NCBI GenBank assembly: GCA_963730325.1
Contig: CAVSRC010000011.1
Coordinates: 53,844 to 117,843 of the forward strand
Length of the DNA: 64,000 nt
Reading direction: 5' to 3'
Origin: CAVSRC01 sp963730325
Lineage (GTDB): Bacteria; Pseudomonadota; Alphaproteobacteria; Rhizobiales; Kaistiaceae
A program made the position numbers and the translations under genes. The notes beneath the pieces were generated by a model. The model was not told the origin of the DNA. It ran no database searches and worked only from the letters and a program-made list of their open reading frames with translations. Positions 18,087 to 27,977 of the stretch are shown here, piece after piece; the first letter of the stretch is position 1; each line of letters begins with the position of its first letter.

Positions 18087-19028
18087 TCAGCCGAGTTTGG
18101 CGACGGCCGCGTCGATATCGGCCGGTGCGCCGACGGCAAGCGTCTCGGCGCCGTCGACGATGCGTCTGGCGAGGCCGGAGAGCACCTTGCCGGCGCCGAC
18201 CTCGACGAAAAGATCGACACCGGCGCCACCCAGCCAGGCGACCGACTCGCGCCAGCGCACCATGCCGGTCACCTGCTCGACCAGCCGCCGGCGAATCTCC
18301 TCAGGCTCGCTGATCGGCGTGGCGAGCACATTGGCGACCAGCGGCACGACCGGCGCCTTGATGTCGACGGCGGCAAGCGCCTCCTCCATCGCCTCGGCCG
18401 CCGGTTCCATCAGGGCGCAATGGAAGGGGGCGCTCACCGGCAGGAGGATGGCACGCTTGGCGCCCTTCTGCTGGGCGATGACGATGGCGCGCTCGACGGC
18501 GGCCTTGCTGCCGGAGATCACCACCTGCCCGCCGCCATTGTCGTTGGCGGTGGCGCAGACCTCGCCCTCGGCCGCCTCGGTGGCGACTTCGCTGGCCGCA
18601 TCGAGTTCCATGCCGAGCAGCGCCGCCATGGCGCCGGCGCCGACCGGCACGGCAGCCTGCATGGCACGCCCGCGGGTGCGCAGCAGCCGGGCGGCATCGG
18701 GCACGCTGAGCGCGCCGGCGGCGGCCAGCGCCGAATATTCGCCGAGCGAATGGCCGGCGACATAGGCCACCTTGTCCCGGATCGTGATGCCGCGCGCCTC
18801 CAGCACCCTCAGCGCCGCCAGGCTCACCGCCATCAGCGCCGGCTGGGCATTCTCGGTCAGGGTCAGGGTCTCGATCGGCCCTTCCCAGATGATCCTGGAC
18901 AGCTTCTCGCCGAGCGCCTCGTCGACCGCCTCGAAGACGGCGCGCGCCTCGAATTCGGCATCGGCGAGCGCCTTGCCCATGCCGACGACCTGACTGCCCT
19001 GGCCTGGAAACGTGAATGCGACCGTCAT
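18087..19028 (-). CDS. fabD: Malonyl-CoA:ACP transacylase
   Basis: A 313-residue enzyme that loads malonyl groups onto ACP. The N-terminus has the family start FTFPGQGSQVVGMG. The nucleophile is S94 in GHSLGEYSA, and the conserved His lies in SAPFHCALM. It is the first gene of the fabD-fabG-acpP-fabF cluster and is divergent from the rpsF operon across a 327-base gap. Confidence 0.97.
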   Translation of the reverse strand: MTVAFTFPGQGSQVVGMGKALADAEFEARAVFEAVDEALGEKLSRIIWEGPIETLTLTENAQPALMAVSLAALRVLEARGITIRDKVAYVAGHSLGEYSALAAAGALSVPDAARLLRTRGRAMQAAVPVGAGAMAALLGMELDAASEVATEAAEGEVCATANDNGGGQVVISGSKAAVERAIVIAQQKGAKRAILLPVSAPFHCALMEPAAEAMEEALAAVDIKAPVVPLVANVLATPISEPEEIRRRLVEQVTGMVRWRESVAWLGGAGVDLFVEVGAGKVLSGLARRIVDGAETLAVGAPADIDAAVAKLG

Positions 19029-19159
19029 CTTGCCCCGTGACGCCTCTCTGCGCCGGCGAGTCTCCGCCGTTGGCCGCGGGTTTGAGCGCGCCCAGCCGAG
19101 GCTGTCAAGACGGGCGCGGGGCCATCAGGTCTTCCCGGGACGGACTTCTCCCAAAACGC

Positions 19160-19187
19160 TTGCAAACCTCGGGCTTTTGCTTATAAC
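19160..19187 (+). promoter_or_regulatory. Probable sigma-70 promoter of the rpsF operon
   Basis: TTGCAA (19160-19165) and TATAAC (19182-19187) are separated by 16 bases; read as CTTGCA the spacing is 17. The site lies about 170 bases upstream of rpsF and just ahead of a structured leader, as expected for an autoregulated ribosomal-protein operon. Confidence 0.65.
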
Positions 19188-19222
19188 CGCGCCGTCCAGA
19201 CGGACCCCGGCCGGGGGCTGAA

Positions 19223-19268
19223 CGGAAGGCGGCGGAAGCCGCAGGATCGGAAGCGATCCGTCTTCCCG
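19223..19268 (+). promoter_or_regulatory. Three-way-junction leader upstream of rpsF-rpsR
   Basis: Two consecutive perfect hairpins, GCGGC-GGAA-GCCGC (19229-19242) and GGATCG-GAAG-CGATCC (19244-19259), are enclosed by a closing helix CGGAAG (19223-19228) with CTTCC plus G (19262-19268, one bulged C). Transcribed from the promoter at 19160, this would form a three-way junction in the 5' leader. The S6:S18 pair binds a three-way-junction region of 16S rRNA and regulates its own operon in several bacteria, so a mimic is plausible. That link is inference. Confidence 0.5.
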
Positions 19269-19355
19269 TGCTCCTGCTCTCGAAGTGTCATCGAGCCTTT
19301 CCCCTAAGAAGGCTTCGACGAGGCTTAGCGCCGGACAACATGAGGAAAGGCATCC

Positions 19356-19805
19356 ATGCCCTTATACGAGCATGTCTTTTTGGCTCGCCAAGACGTCTCC
19401 GGCCCACAGGTCGAGGCGCTCGTCGAGCAGTTCAAAGGCGTCATCGAACAGGCCGGCGGCAGCATCTCCAAGGTCGAAAGCTGGGGGCTGAAGTCCCTCG
19501 CCTACCGCATCCGCAAGAACCGCAAGGCCCATTTCACCCTGATGAACATCGAGGCACCGCCCGCGGCCGTCGCCGAGATGGAGCGTCAGGAGCGGCTCAA
19601 CGAGGACGTCATCCGCGCCATGACCATCAAGGTCGACGTGCTGGAGGAAGGTCCCTCGGCGATGACGCAGAAGCGTGACCGCGACGACCGCGGCGACCGC
19701 CGTGGCGGCCGTTTCGGCGATCGCGACCGGGGCGACCGGCCACCGCGGCCGCGCCGTGAAGACGGCGAAAGTGCTGGCGGCGACAGCAGCGGAGGGAACG
19801 ACTGA
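19356..19805 (+). CDS. rpsF: 30S ribosomal protein bS6
   Basis: A 149-residue protein beginning MPLYEHVFLARQDVS with the family core (WGLKSLAYRIRKNRKAHF at about 48-65). The last 45 residues are a charged Arg/Asp/Gly-rich tail, common in Alphaproteobacteria but absent from the compact bS6 of many other groups. GAGGAAAGG provides a strong ribosome-binding site. It binds 16S rRNA together with bS18. Its stop overlaps the rpsR start by one base. Confidence 0.97.
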   Translation: MPLYEHVFLARQDVSGPQVEALVEQFKGVIEQAGGSISKVESWGLKSLAYRIRKNRKAHFTLMNIEAPPAAVAEMERQERLNEDVIRAMTIKVDVLEEGPSAMTQKRDRDDRGDRRGGRFGDRDRGDRPPRPRREDGESAGGDSSGGND

Positions 19806-20053
19806 TGGTCGATATCAACCAGTTGCCGACGCGCCGGCCCTTCTTCCGCCGCCGCAAGACCTGTCCGTTCTCCGGCGCCAACGCGCCCAAGATCGACTAC
19901 AAGGACGTGCGCCTGCTGCAGCGCTACATCTCGGAGCGCGGCAAGATCGTGCCGTCGCGCATCACCGCGGTGTCGGCGCCCAAGCAGCGCGAACTGGCCC
20001 GGGCGATCAAGCGGGCGCGCTTCCTCGGCCTGCTGCCGTATGTGATCAAGTGA
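19805..20053 (+). CDS. rpsR: 30S ribosomal protein bS18
   Basis: An 82-residue protein with the family pattern RRPFFRRRKTCPFSG near the N-terminus, IDYKDVRLLQRYISERGKI in the middle, and a C-terminal KRARFLGLLPYV. It forms a heterodimer with bS6 on the 30S platform. The start is fixed by the TGATG overlap with rpsF. A long hairpin follows immediately after its stop. Confidence 0.98.
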   Translation: MVDINQLPTRRPFFRRRKTCPFSGANAPKIDYKDVRLLQRYISERGKIVPSRITAVSAPKQRELARAIKRARFLGLLPYVIK

Positions 20054-20119
20054 GCGAATAGCGAAATAGGGAATAGCGAATAGCAACCGACTATTCGCTA
20101 TTCGCTACTCACTATTCGC
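20054..20119 (+). repeat. Nested inverted repeat built of GCGAATAG units
   Basis: Directly after the rpsR stop, a perfect 13-base stem (GAATAGCGAATAG at 20071-20083, its complement at 20091-20103) with a seven-base loop is flanked by an outer pair, GCGAATAG (20054-20061) and CTATTCGC (20112-20119). The stem is itself made of near-tandem copies of an 8-base unit. It may act as a terminator-like or RNA-stabilising structure between rpsR and the next gene; there is no T-run. Confidence 0.7.
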
Positions 20120-20191
20120 CTTCTCAGTTGGGGTACGGCCGGAGCAGTGGCTCCGCGACCCTCCCCTAACCGCTCGAAAGGCGGGACAGCG

Positions 20192-21142
20192 ATGGTACAG
20201 ACGATCCTGGTTGGCATTGCAGCGGGTATCGCCGCGGCGCTCATGTTCCTGGCGCCGGTCGGTGGCACCGTGCTCGCCTTCCCGCTCTTCATCCTCACCG
20301 GATTGCCCATCGCTCTGGCCGGCCTCGGCTGGGGCACGGCGGCCGGCGCCGCGGCCGCCATCGCCGGGACGCTGACGATCTTCGTCGCCCTGTCGACCAT
20401 GGGGGCGGCAGCGTTCCTCCTGCTCTTCGCCGTGCCGGTCGTCTGGGTCGCCCGGCTCGCCCTGCTGTCGCGTTCGGCCGCGGACGCTGCGCCCGATGCG
20501 CCCCGCGAATGGTATCCGCTCGGCCGCCTGCTGGTGCATCTGGCCGGTGCGGCCGCCATCGCTGTGGTGCTCGTCGGCATCCTCATCGGCTTCGACCGCC
20601 AGACGCTGACCGCCGAGGTGACCCAGGCGCTGGTCGAGCTGTTCTCTGCCATGGCGACGACGGCAGCGCCGCCGACGGCCGCCGAGTTGAGGCCGTTCGT
20701 GCAGTTCTACCTCGCCATCATGCCGTTCACCGTTACCGCCATGCTGGTCTTCATCCTCACCTTCGACCTGTGGCTGGCGGCCGTGGTGGCGCGTGCGTCC
20801 GGCCGTCTGCGGCGGCCGCGCGAGACGCTGTGGGGCGTGGATCTGCCCGGCCGGGCGCTGGTCGCCCTTGCCGGCGTTGCCCTGCTCGCCTTCCTGCCGG
20901 GCACGGCCGGCGAGATCGCGCGGGTCTTCACCGGGGCGCTTGCCGGCGCGGCGGCGTTGACCGGGCTGGCCGTGATGCACGCTCTCACGGTGGGTTTCGG
21001 CGGCCGCACCGTGCTCCTCATCGTCGTCTATGCGTTGATCGCATTCTCCGGCCTGCCGCTTGTCTTCTTCGTCCTCCTGGCAATCGCCGAGGCCGTGTTC
21101 CATCTCCGCGCCCGCCGTTTCAAGGGCGTCCCCCCGCAATGA
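20192..21142 (+). CDS. DUF2232 family integral membrane protein
   Basis: A 316-residue, very hydrophobic protein with about eight membrane segments. It falls in the DUF2232 family, whose members lie between rpsR and rplI in many Alphaproteobacteria; related YybS proteins occur in Firmicutes. Function is unknown. The start at 20192 (MVQTILVGIAAG) was chosen because it is preceded by GGCGGGA and begins directly with the first membrane helix; an upstream in-frame start adds 15 non-hydrophobic residues. The position in a ribosomal operon does not by itself imply a ribosomal role. Confidence 0.75.
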   Translation: MVQTILVGIAAGIAAALMFLAPVGGTVLAFPLFILTGLPIALAGLGWGTAAGAAAAIAGTLTIFVALSTMGAAAFLLLFAVPVVWVARLALLSRSAADAAPDAPREWYPLGRLLVHLAGAAAIAVVLVGILIGFDRQTLTAEVTQALVELFSAMATTAAPPTAAELRPFVQFYLAIMPFTVTAMLVFILTFDLWLAAVVARASGRLRRPRETLWGVDLPGRALVALAGVALLAFLPGTAGEIARVFTGALAGAAALTGLAVMHALTVGFGGRTVLLIVVYALIAFSGLPLVFFVLLAIAEAVFHLRARRFKGVPPQ

Positions 21143-21171
21143 GACCAATCCCGTCAACGGAGTGAACTGCC

Positions 21172-21816
21172 ATGGAAGTCATCCTGCTTGAACGTATCGC
21201 CCGGCTCGGCCAGATGGGCGACGTCGTGCGTGTGCGCGACGGCTATGCCCGCAACTTCCTGCTGCCGCAGGGCAAGGCGCTGCGCGCCAACGAGGAAAAC
21301 CGCAAGCGTTTCGAGTCGGAGCGCGTGCACCTCGAGGCGCGCGACCTCGAGCGCCAGCAGGAGGCCGAAGCGGTCGCCGGCAAGCTCGAAGGCCAGTCCT
21401 TCATCCTCATCCGCCAGGCCGGCGAGACCGGCCAGCTCTACGGCTCTGTCACGACGCGCGATCTCGCCGAGACGATGGACGCCGGCGGCTTTTCGGTGAG
21501 CCGCAGCCAGATCGCCCTCAACCATCCGATCAAGACGATCGGCATGCACACGGTGCTTATCGCGCTGCATGCGGAAGTCGAGGCTCACGTCATCGCCAAT
21601 GTGGCGCGCAGCGAGGACGAGGCCAAGCGTCAGGCGCGCGGCGAGGACGTCACCCTGGCGGGCGCCGGCGAGGCCGAGGAAGAAGCGGCGGCGGAAGAAG
21701 CAGCTGCCGCCGAGGGCGAAGAAGCCGCCGCGGCGGAGGGTGAGGAGACCGCGGAGAGCGAAGAAACCGCGGAATTCCTGACGCCACCGCAATGGGTTGA
21801 GACCAAACCCAAATAG
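21172..21816 (+). CDS. rplI: 50S ribosomal protein bL9
   Basis: A 214-residue protein with the bL9 N-terminus (MEVILLERIARLGQMGDVVRVRDGYARNFLLP) and a long connecting helix. The C-terminal rRNA-binding domain ends near residue 150. A further tail of about 55 residues is very rich in Glu and Ala, with repeated EEAA and EGEE units, followed by EFLTPPQWVETKPK. The standard family length is about 150, so this acidic tail is an extension; similar tails are known in other Alphaproteobacteria. Confidence 0.97.
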   Translation: MEVILLERIARLGQMGDVVRVRDGYARNFLLPQGKALRANEENRKRFESERVHLEARDLERQQEAEAVAGKLEGQSFILIRQAGETGQLYGSVTTRDLAETMDAGGFSVSRSQIALNHPIKTIGMHTVLIALHAEVEAHVIANVARSEDEAKRQARGEDVTLAGAGEAEEEAAAEEAAAAEGEEAAAAEGEETAESEETAEFLTPPQWVETKPK

Positions 21817-21832
21817 GGACTATCATCCGCCG

Positions 21833-21858
21833 GCGTCGCGGGGCCGCCGGCGGAGGCG
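21833..21858 (+). terminator. GC-rich hairpin after rplI
   Basis: CCGCCGGCG pairs with CGCCGGCGG around an eight-base loop 15 bases after the rplI stop. There is no T-run, so it may be a weak or Rho-assisted terminator, or an RNA-stabilising stem, ahead of cfa. Confidence 0.4.
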
Positions 21859-21902
21859 GCCCTCGCATTGGTAGGGATTGCGACGGCCTGGGCGACTAGC
21901 CG

Positions 21903-23159
21903 ATGAATTCCACGCTGAAGTCATATCTAACGAAGGCCATCCGCAAAGGATCGCTGGAGATCGTCGACGCAGAGGGCAAGACCTTCGCCTTTGGCGACGG
22001 GCGCCCCGAGACCGTGCGCGTGCGCTTCACCAGCGCCGAAGCCGAGGCGGCCGTCATCCGCGATCCCGACCTGAAGCTCGGCGAGGAGTTCGCCAACGGC
22101 CGCATGATCGTCGAGCAGGGGTCGATCTTCGACTTCCTGATGGTGATCTTCCGCAACTCCAGGAACGCGCTGCCGCCGTTGCAGATGATCGCCATCAGCG
22201 GCTGGCGCCTGGCCACCCGCCGCTTCCGCCAGATCAACTCGCTGCGCCGGGCGAAGCAGAACATCCATTCCCACTACGACCTCGACGGCCGTCTCTATTC
22301 GCTCTTCCTCGATGCCGACCTGCAATATTCCTGCGCCTATTGGGAAGACGGCGTCACCAGCCTCGACGAGGCGCAGCTCGCCAAGAAGCGCCACCTCGCC
22401 GCCAAGCTCGACCTCAGGCCGGGCCAGCGCGTGCTCGATATCGGCTCGGGCTGGGGCGGCCTCGGCCTCTACCTTGCCCAGCATTGCGACGTCGAGGTCG
22501 TCGGCGTCACGCTCTCGGACGAGCAATACACGGTGTCAAACCGCCGCGCCGAGGAGCTCGGCCTCAAGGACAAGGCCAAGTTCCTGCTGCAGGACTACCG
22601 CAAGGTTGAAGGGCCGTTCGACCGCATCGTCTCGGTCGGCATGTTCGAGCATGTCGGCGTCGGCTACTACCGCGGCTTCTTCAAGGCCTGCCACAAGCTG
22701 CTGGCCGAAAACGGCGCGATGCTGCTGCATTCCATCGGCCGCACCGACGGGCCGGGCGATACCAGCATGTGGATCCAGCGCTACATCTTCCCCGGCGGCT
22801 ATATCCCGGCCGTCTCCGAGGTCATCCCGGCGGTGGAGAAGGAGAAACTCCACATCACCGACATGGAGATCCTGCGCCTGCATTACGCCAAGACGCTGCG
22901 CGCCTGGCGCGAGCGCTTCCTCGCCCGCCGCGAGGAAGTGGCGGCGATGTATGACGAGCGCTTCTGCCGTATCTGGGAGTTTTACCTGGCCGCCTCGGAA
23001 GCCGCTTTCGAGGTCGGCCTGATGATGAACTTCCAGATTCAGCTGACCAAGAACCAGATGGCCCTGCCGCTGACGCGCAACTACATGTTCAAGAACGAAG
23101 AGACGCTGCGCGCCAAGGACGGCGACACAGTGGTACCGCTGAAGCTCGCCGGCGAATAG
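21903..23159 (+). CDS. cfa: Cyclopropane-fatty-acyl-phospholipid synthase family protein
   Basis: A 418-residue SAM-dependent enzyme that methylenates cis-unsaturated acyl chains in membrane lipids. The N-terminal half is the variable lipid-binding region. The Rossmann methyltransferase half carries HYDLDGRLYSLFLD, then CAYWEDG, the SAM motif VLDIGSGWGGLGLYLA (about 177-192), FDRIVSVGMFEHVG and YIFPGGYIP, all typical of CFA synthases. Its usual role is membrane adaptation in stationary phase or acid. A close paralogue with another lipid specificity cannot be excluded. Confidence 0.9.
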   Translation: MNSTLKSYLTKAIRKGSLEIVDAEGKTFAFGDGRPETVRVRFTSAEAEAAVIRDPDLKLGEEFANGRMIVEQGSIFDFLMVIFRNSRNALPPLQMIAISGWRLATRRFRQINSLRRAKQNIHSHYDLDGRLYSLFLDADLQYSCAYWEDGVTSLDEAQLAKKRHLAAKLDLRPGQRVLDIGSGWGGLGLYLAQHCDVEVVGVTLSDEQYTVSNRRAEELGLKDKAKFLLQDYRKVEGPFDRIVSVGMFEHVGVGYYRGFFKACHKLLAENGAMLLHSIGRTDGPGDTSMWIQRYIFPGGYIPAVSEVIPAVEKEKLHITDMEILRLHYAKTLRAWRERFLARREEVAAMYDERFCRIWEFYLAASEAAFEVGLMMNFQIQLTKNQMALPLTRNYMFKNEETLRAKDGDTVVPLKLAGE

Positions 23160-23193
23160 CGACGTTGCGCCCCTCACCTGCGGGGCGGTTCGC

Positions 23194-23505
23194 CTATTCC
23201 TCCGGTTCGGTGGTGAACTGGAGGGGATAGCCGGCGCTCTTGCCCGCCTCGGTCCCCTCGGTCGCCTTGGTCTCGGCAACATCCCTGGTATAGACCGCCA
23301 CCACGCACACGCCCTTGCGGTGGGCGGTGATCATCACGCGATGGGCCTGGTCCTCGCTGATGCGGAACACCGCCTTCAGCACCATCACCACGAATTCGCG
23401 CGGCGTGTAGTCGTCGTTGACCAGAATGACCTTGTGCAGGCGCGGCCGCTCGACCTTGGTCTTCGGCTTCGTCTTCCGTTTGGTCAGGGTGTCGTTGTCG
23501 CTCAT
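23194..23505 (-). CDS. clpS: ATP-dependent Clp protease adaptor ClpS (ClpS2-like)
   Basis: A 103-residue adaptor that delivers N-degron substrates to ClpAP. The core VNDDYTPREFVVMVLKAVF, the AHRKG motif and the DVAETK helix are intact. The ending QFTTEPEE and the wording of the core resemble the second ClpS type of Alphaproteobacteria. The ATG at 23505 has GGAGGGG eight bases upstream and was preferred over an upstream GTG. No clpA is adjacent, unlike the usual clpS-clpA pair. Confidence 0.92.
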   Translation of the reverse strand: MSDNDTLTKRKTKPKTKVERPRLHKVILVNDDYTPREFVVMVLKAVFRISEDQAHRVMITAHRKGVCVVAVYTRDVAETKATEGTEAGKSAGYPLQFTTEPEE

Positions 23506-23640
23506 CGGCGGTCCCCCTCCTGCCGATCGGGAATCGTCAACGGGCGGGCGCCGCCGCAGGCAACCTCCGCCGGGCACAGACGCCGTCCGCCGTCAGGCAA
23601 GAAATTATGGCGGTTTCGCCCGCCGGCAAGAGCCGGAGCG

Positions 23641-25359
23641 TCAGGCCGCGTCCTGCTCGGCGGCGGCCGTCGCGTCGCCCTGCCTGGCCAGCAGCGGGCC
23701 GATCTTCTCGGCCGGCAATGGCGGCGACAGCAGGTAGCCCTGCAGGATGGAGCAACCGGCATCGACCAGGAAGCGGCGCTGGGCCTCGGTCTCGACGCCT
23801 TCGGCTACCACCTTGAGGTTCAGGATGCGGGCGAGATGCACGATCGCTTGGATGATCTGCGCCGAATCCGTCGACTGGCCGAGATGACTGACGAAGGACT
23901 GGTCGATCTTGACCGAGTCGATCTTCAGGTCCTGCAGATAGCTGAGGCTCGAATAGCCGGTGCCGAAATCGTCGAGCGCGATGCGGATGCCGGCAGCGCG
24001 GAGCGCCGCGAGGTTGGCTTCGGTCGCATCGCCCGGGTTGAGCAGCACGCTCTCGGTGACTTCGATTTCGATGCGCGCCGTCGGAATGCCGTGCACCGCC
24101 AGCCGGCGCATGATGCGCATGGCGAGGTTGGGGTCGCGCAGCTGCACGGCCGAGATGTTGATTGCCATGGTGATGCCCGGCCAGTCGGCGAGCGCGGCGC
24201 AGGCCTGATCGAGCACCAGGTCGCCGAGCGACACGATGAGGCCGGTTTCCTCGGCGATCGGCACGAAGGCCGCCGGCGGAACCAGGCCGCGCTCAGGATG
24301 GTTCCAGCGGAGGAGAGCTTCCAGGCCGATGATCCGGTCGCCGCTGTAGAGCGGCTGGTAGTGGACGACCAGATCCTTGCGCGCCGCGATCGCCGCGCGT
24401 AGCTCGCCCTCCAGCGTGACGCGCGCCACCCGCCCCTGATCGATCGCCGCATCGTAGGTGCGGCAGCAGTCGCGCCCGGCCGTCTTGGCACTGTTCAGCG
24501 CCACATCGGCGCGGCGGACCAGTTCGCAGCGGCTGGCTTCGCCGATGCGTACCGAGGCGGTGCCGATCGACACGCCGACATGCATCACGGCGCCGGCAAC
24601 GACATAGGGGACGCGCGCTACCTCCAGGATGACGCTGCAGACGTCGTCGATCGCGCCTGACGACGGGTCGTCGAACACGACGACGGCGAATTCGTCGCCG
24701 CCGATGCGCGCGACGATGTCATCGGCGGAAACCAGGCCGGTGAGCCGCCGGGCAAACTGGCGGATCAGCTCATCGCCGGTGGCGTGACCGAAGGCGTCGT
24801 TGACCTGCTTGAAGCGGTCAAGATCCATGACCAGCGCGCTGCACGCCTTGCCGCGCGCCGCCGGATCGGTGAACAGCGCGTCGAGGCGCTCGCCGAGCAG
24901 GGTCCGGTTGGCGAGGCCGCTCAGCATGTCGTGGTGGGCAAGGTAGTTGCTGTGCTTCTCCGCCTCGCGGAACGCGGTGATGTCGGTGATGACGGCGACC
25001 AGCAGCGGCGCCCCGGCAATGCTGATCGGCGTCTTGCGGGTGACGATCGTTCGTGTGTCGCCGTCGCGGTCGGTCAGCACCTCCTCGTTTTCGTTTTCCT
25101 GGCCGGTGGTGAAGACCAGATCGTCCTTCTGCCAGAAGACGTCGGCCTGTTCGCGCGGCTGGAAGTCATAATCGGACTTGCCGATGAGTTCCTCGCGCGC
25201 GCGGCCCATGAAGTCGCACAGCGCCCGGTTCACAAGAACCCAGCGGTGGTCGCGATCCTTGACGAAGACGGGGGTCGCCAGGACGTCGATGATCGATTGC
25301 AGCGCCTCGACGCTGTTGATCGCCTGGGTGGCAAGGCGGGGAGAGAGCGGTGCCGTCAT
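23641..25359 (-). CDS. PAS-GGDEF-EAL cyclic-di-GMP turnover protein
   Basis: A 572-residue soluble protein. A PAS domain (about 15-130) contains DRDHRWVLVNRALCDFMGR. The GGDEF domain (about 140-300) has FKQVNDAFGHATGDELI and an intact GGDEF at 220-224. The EAL domain (about 315-555) has EAL at 338-340, DDFGTGYSSL and KIDQSFV. Both catalytic motifs look complete, so it could make or break c-di-GMP; which activity dominates cannot be told. There is no membrane segment, so the signal sensed by PAS is cytoplasmic. It is a candidate regulator of the polysaccharide genes elsewhere in the window, but no link is shown. Confidence 0.93.
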   Translation of the reverse strand: MTAPLSPRLATQAINSVEALQSIIDVLATPVFVKDRDHRWVLVNRALCDFMGRAREELIGKSDYDFQPREQADVFWQKDDLVFTTGQENENEEVLTDRDGDTRTIVTRKTPISIAGAPLLVAVITDITAFREAEKHSNYLAHHDMLSGLANRTLLGERLDALFTDPAARGKACSALVMDLDRFKQVNDAFGHATGDELIRQFARRLTGLVSADDIVARIGGDEFAVVVFDDPSSGAIDDVCSVILEVARVPYVVAGAVMHVGVSIGTASVRIGEASRCELVRRADVALNSAKTAGRDCCRTYDAAIDQGRVARVTLEGELRAAIAARKDLVVHYQPLYSGDRIIGLEALLRWNHPERGLVPPAAFVPIAEETGLIVSLGDLVLDQACAALADWPGITMAINISAVQLRDPNLAMRIMRRLAVHGIPTARIEIEVTESVLLNPGDATEANLAALRAAGIRIALDDFGTGYSSLSYLQDLKIDSVKIDQSFVSHLGQSTDSAQIIQAIVHLARILNLKVVAEGVETEAQRRFLVDAGCSILQGYLLSPPLPAEKIGPLLARQGDATAAAEQDAA

Positions 25360-25663
25360 CGGTGCTTTCCTGACGGTTTGGCTTACCCCCGCAAATCCTT
25401 TCTTTGTCTTAATCCCCTGTCAAAAATACGAGGGATTGAGGCAGCGCAGATGGGCTCGAAAGCGCCGGATTCTGCCGGTTCGAGCGCCCTCACCGTCACG
25501 ACGGCGTCACCGAAAGATGCGAGGAAGAGCCACGCGCCGCCCGCTTTCGGCTTTGAGCCGGCTAAGGACAGGTGCACAGTCACGACAGACGTGCCGGCGG
25601 GGCCGGGCGCCGTTCAGATGCGCCTGCCGCGCTGGCCGTTCTTTCCAGAAGGAGGCCCCTTTG
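25360..25663. other. Divergent intergenic region GGDEF-EAL gene / cpdB-like gene
   Basis: A 304-base gap without a convincing gene. It includes a possible minus-strand promoter near 25394-25423 and the GGAGG ribosome-binding site of the cpdB-like gene. Confidence 0.6.
25394..25423 (-). promoter_or_regulatory. Possible promoter of the GGDEF-EAL gene
   Basis: On the minus strand a perfect TTGACA (25418-25423) is followed after 18 bases by AGGATT (25394-25399), 35 bases upstream of the coding start. The -35 is strong and the -10 weak. Confidence 0.4.
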
Positions 25664-27641
<1,978 letters not shown>

Positions 27642-27977
27642 GCGGATCGGTGCCGAGCGGGCCCCCACGACCGTGGGGACCCGGTCGGCGCGGGCGCTGC
27701 CCTCACCGTCATCCTCCGGCGCGGCAAAGCCGCGACCGGAGGATCGGTTGCGGCAAACACGGCGCGCTTCATCCCTGCGGAGAGCGATCCCCCGGTCTCG
27801 CTGCGCTCGCCGGGGGATGACAATCACTGAGGTTGCAAGGGCGGGCTCCGGCCCCGCTCCTTTTCGTCGACCCCCCGCGTCTTTTCGTCCAAAGGGCTTT
27901 TCGTTGGGGCACAAACGTCCCACATTACCGGCGCCGCCCGTCCGGCGGCGCCTTCCCCCATCGCAAAGAGATTTTCC
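27642..27977. other. Intergenic region with palindromic repeats
   Basis: A 336-base gap without a gene. It holds the hairpin CCCCAC / GTGGGG at 27663-27678 and two larger repeat-type hairpins, listed separately. The end of the gap includes AAAGAG, a possible ribosome-binding site for the aldo/keto reductase. Confidence 0.7.
27711..27818. repeat. Pair of repeat hairpins (ATCCTCCGG and ATCCCCCGG type)
   Basis: ATCCTCCGG (27711-27719) pairs with CCGGAGGAT (27736-27744), with an inner GCGGC-AAA-GCCGC. ATCCCCCGG (27787-27795) pairs with CCGGGGGAT (27810-27818). The two stems are variants of one theme, as expected for a BIME-like mosaic, and differ from the element at 12474 and 33901. Confidence 0.65.

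Larger units (their letters stand above)
19029..19355. other. Divergent intergenic region fabD / rpsF
   Basis: A 327-base gap without a gene. It holds the promoter and the folded leader of the rpsF operon, described separately. A fabD promoter must also lie here, on the minus strand, but no convincing -35/-10 pair was picked out for it. Confidence 0.7.
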
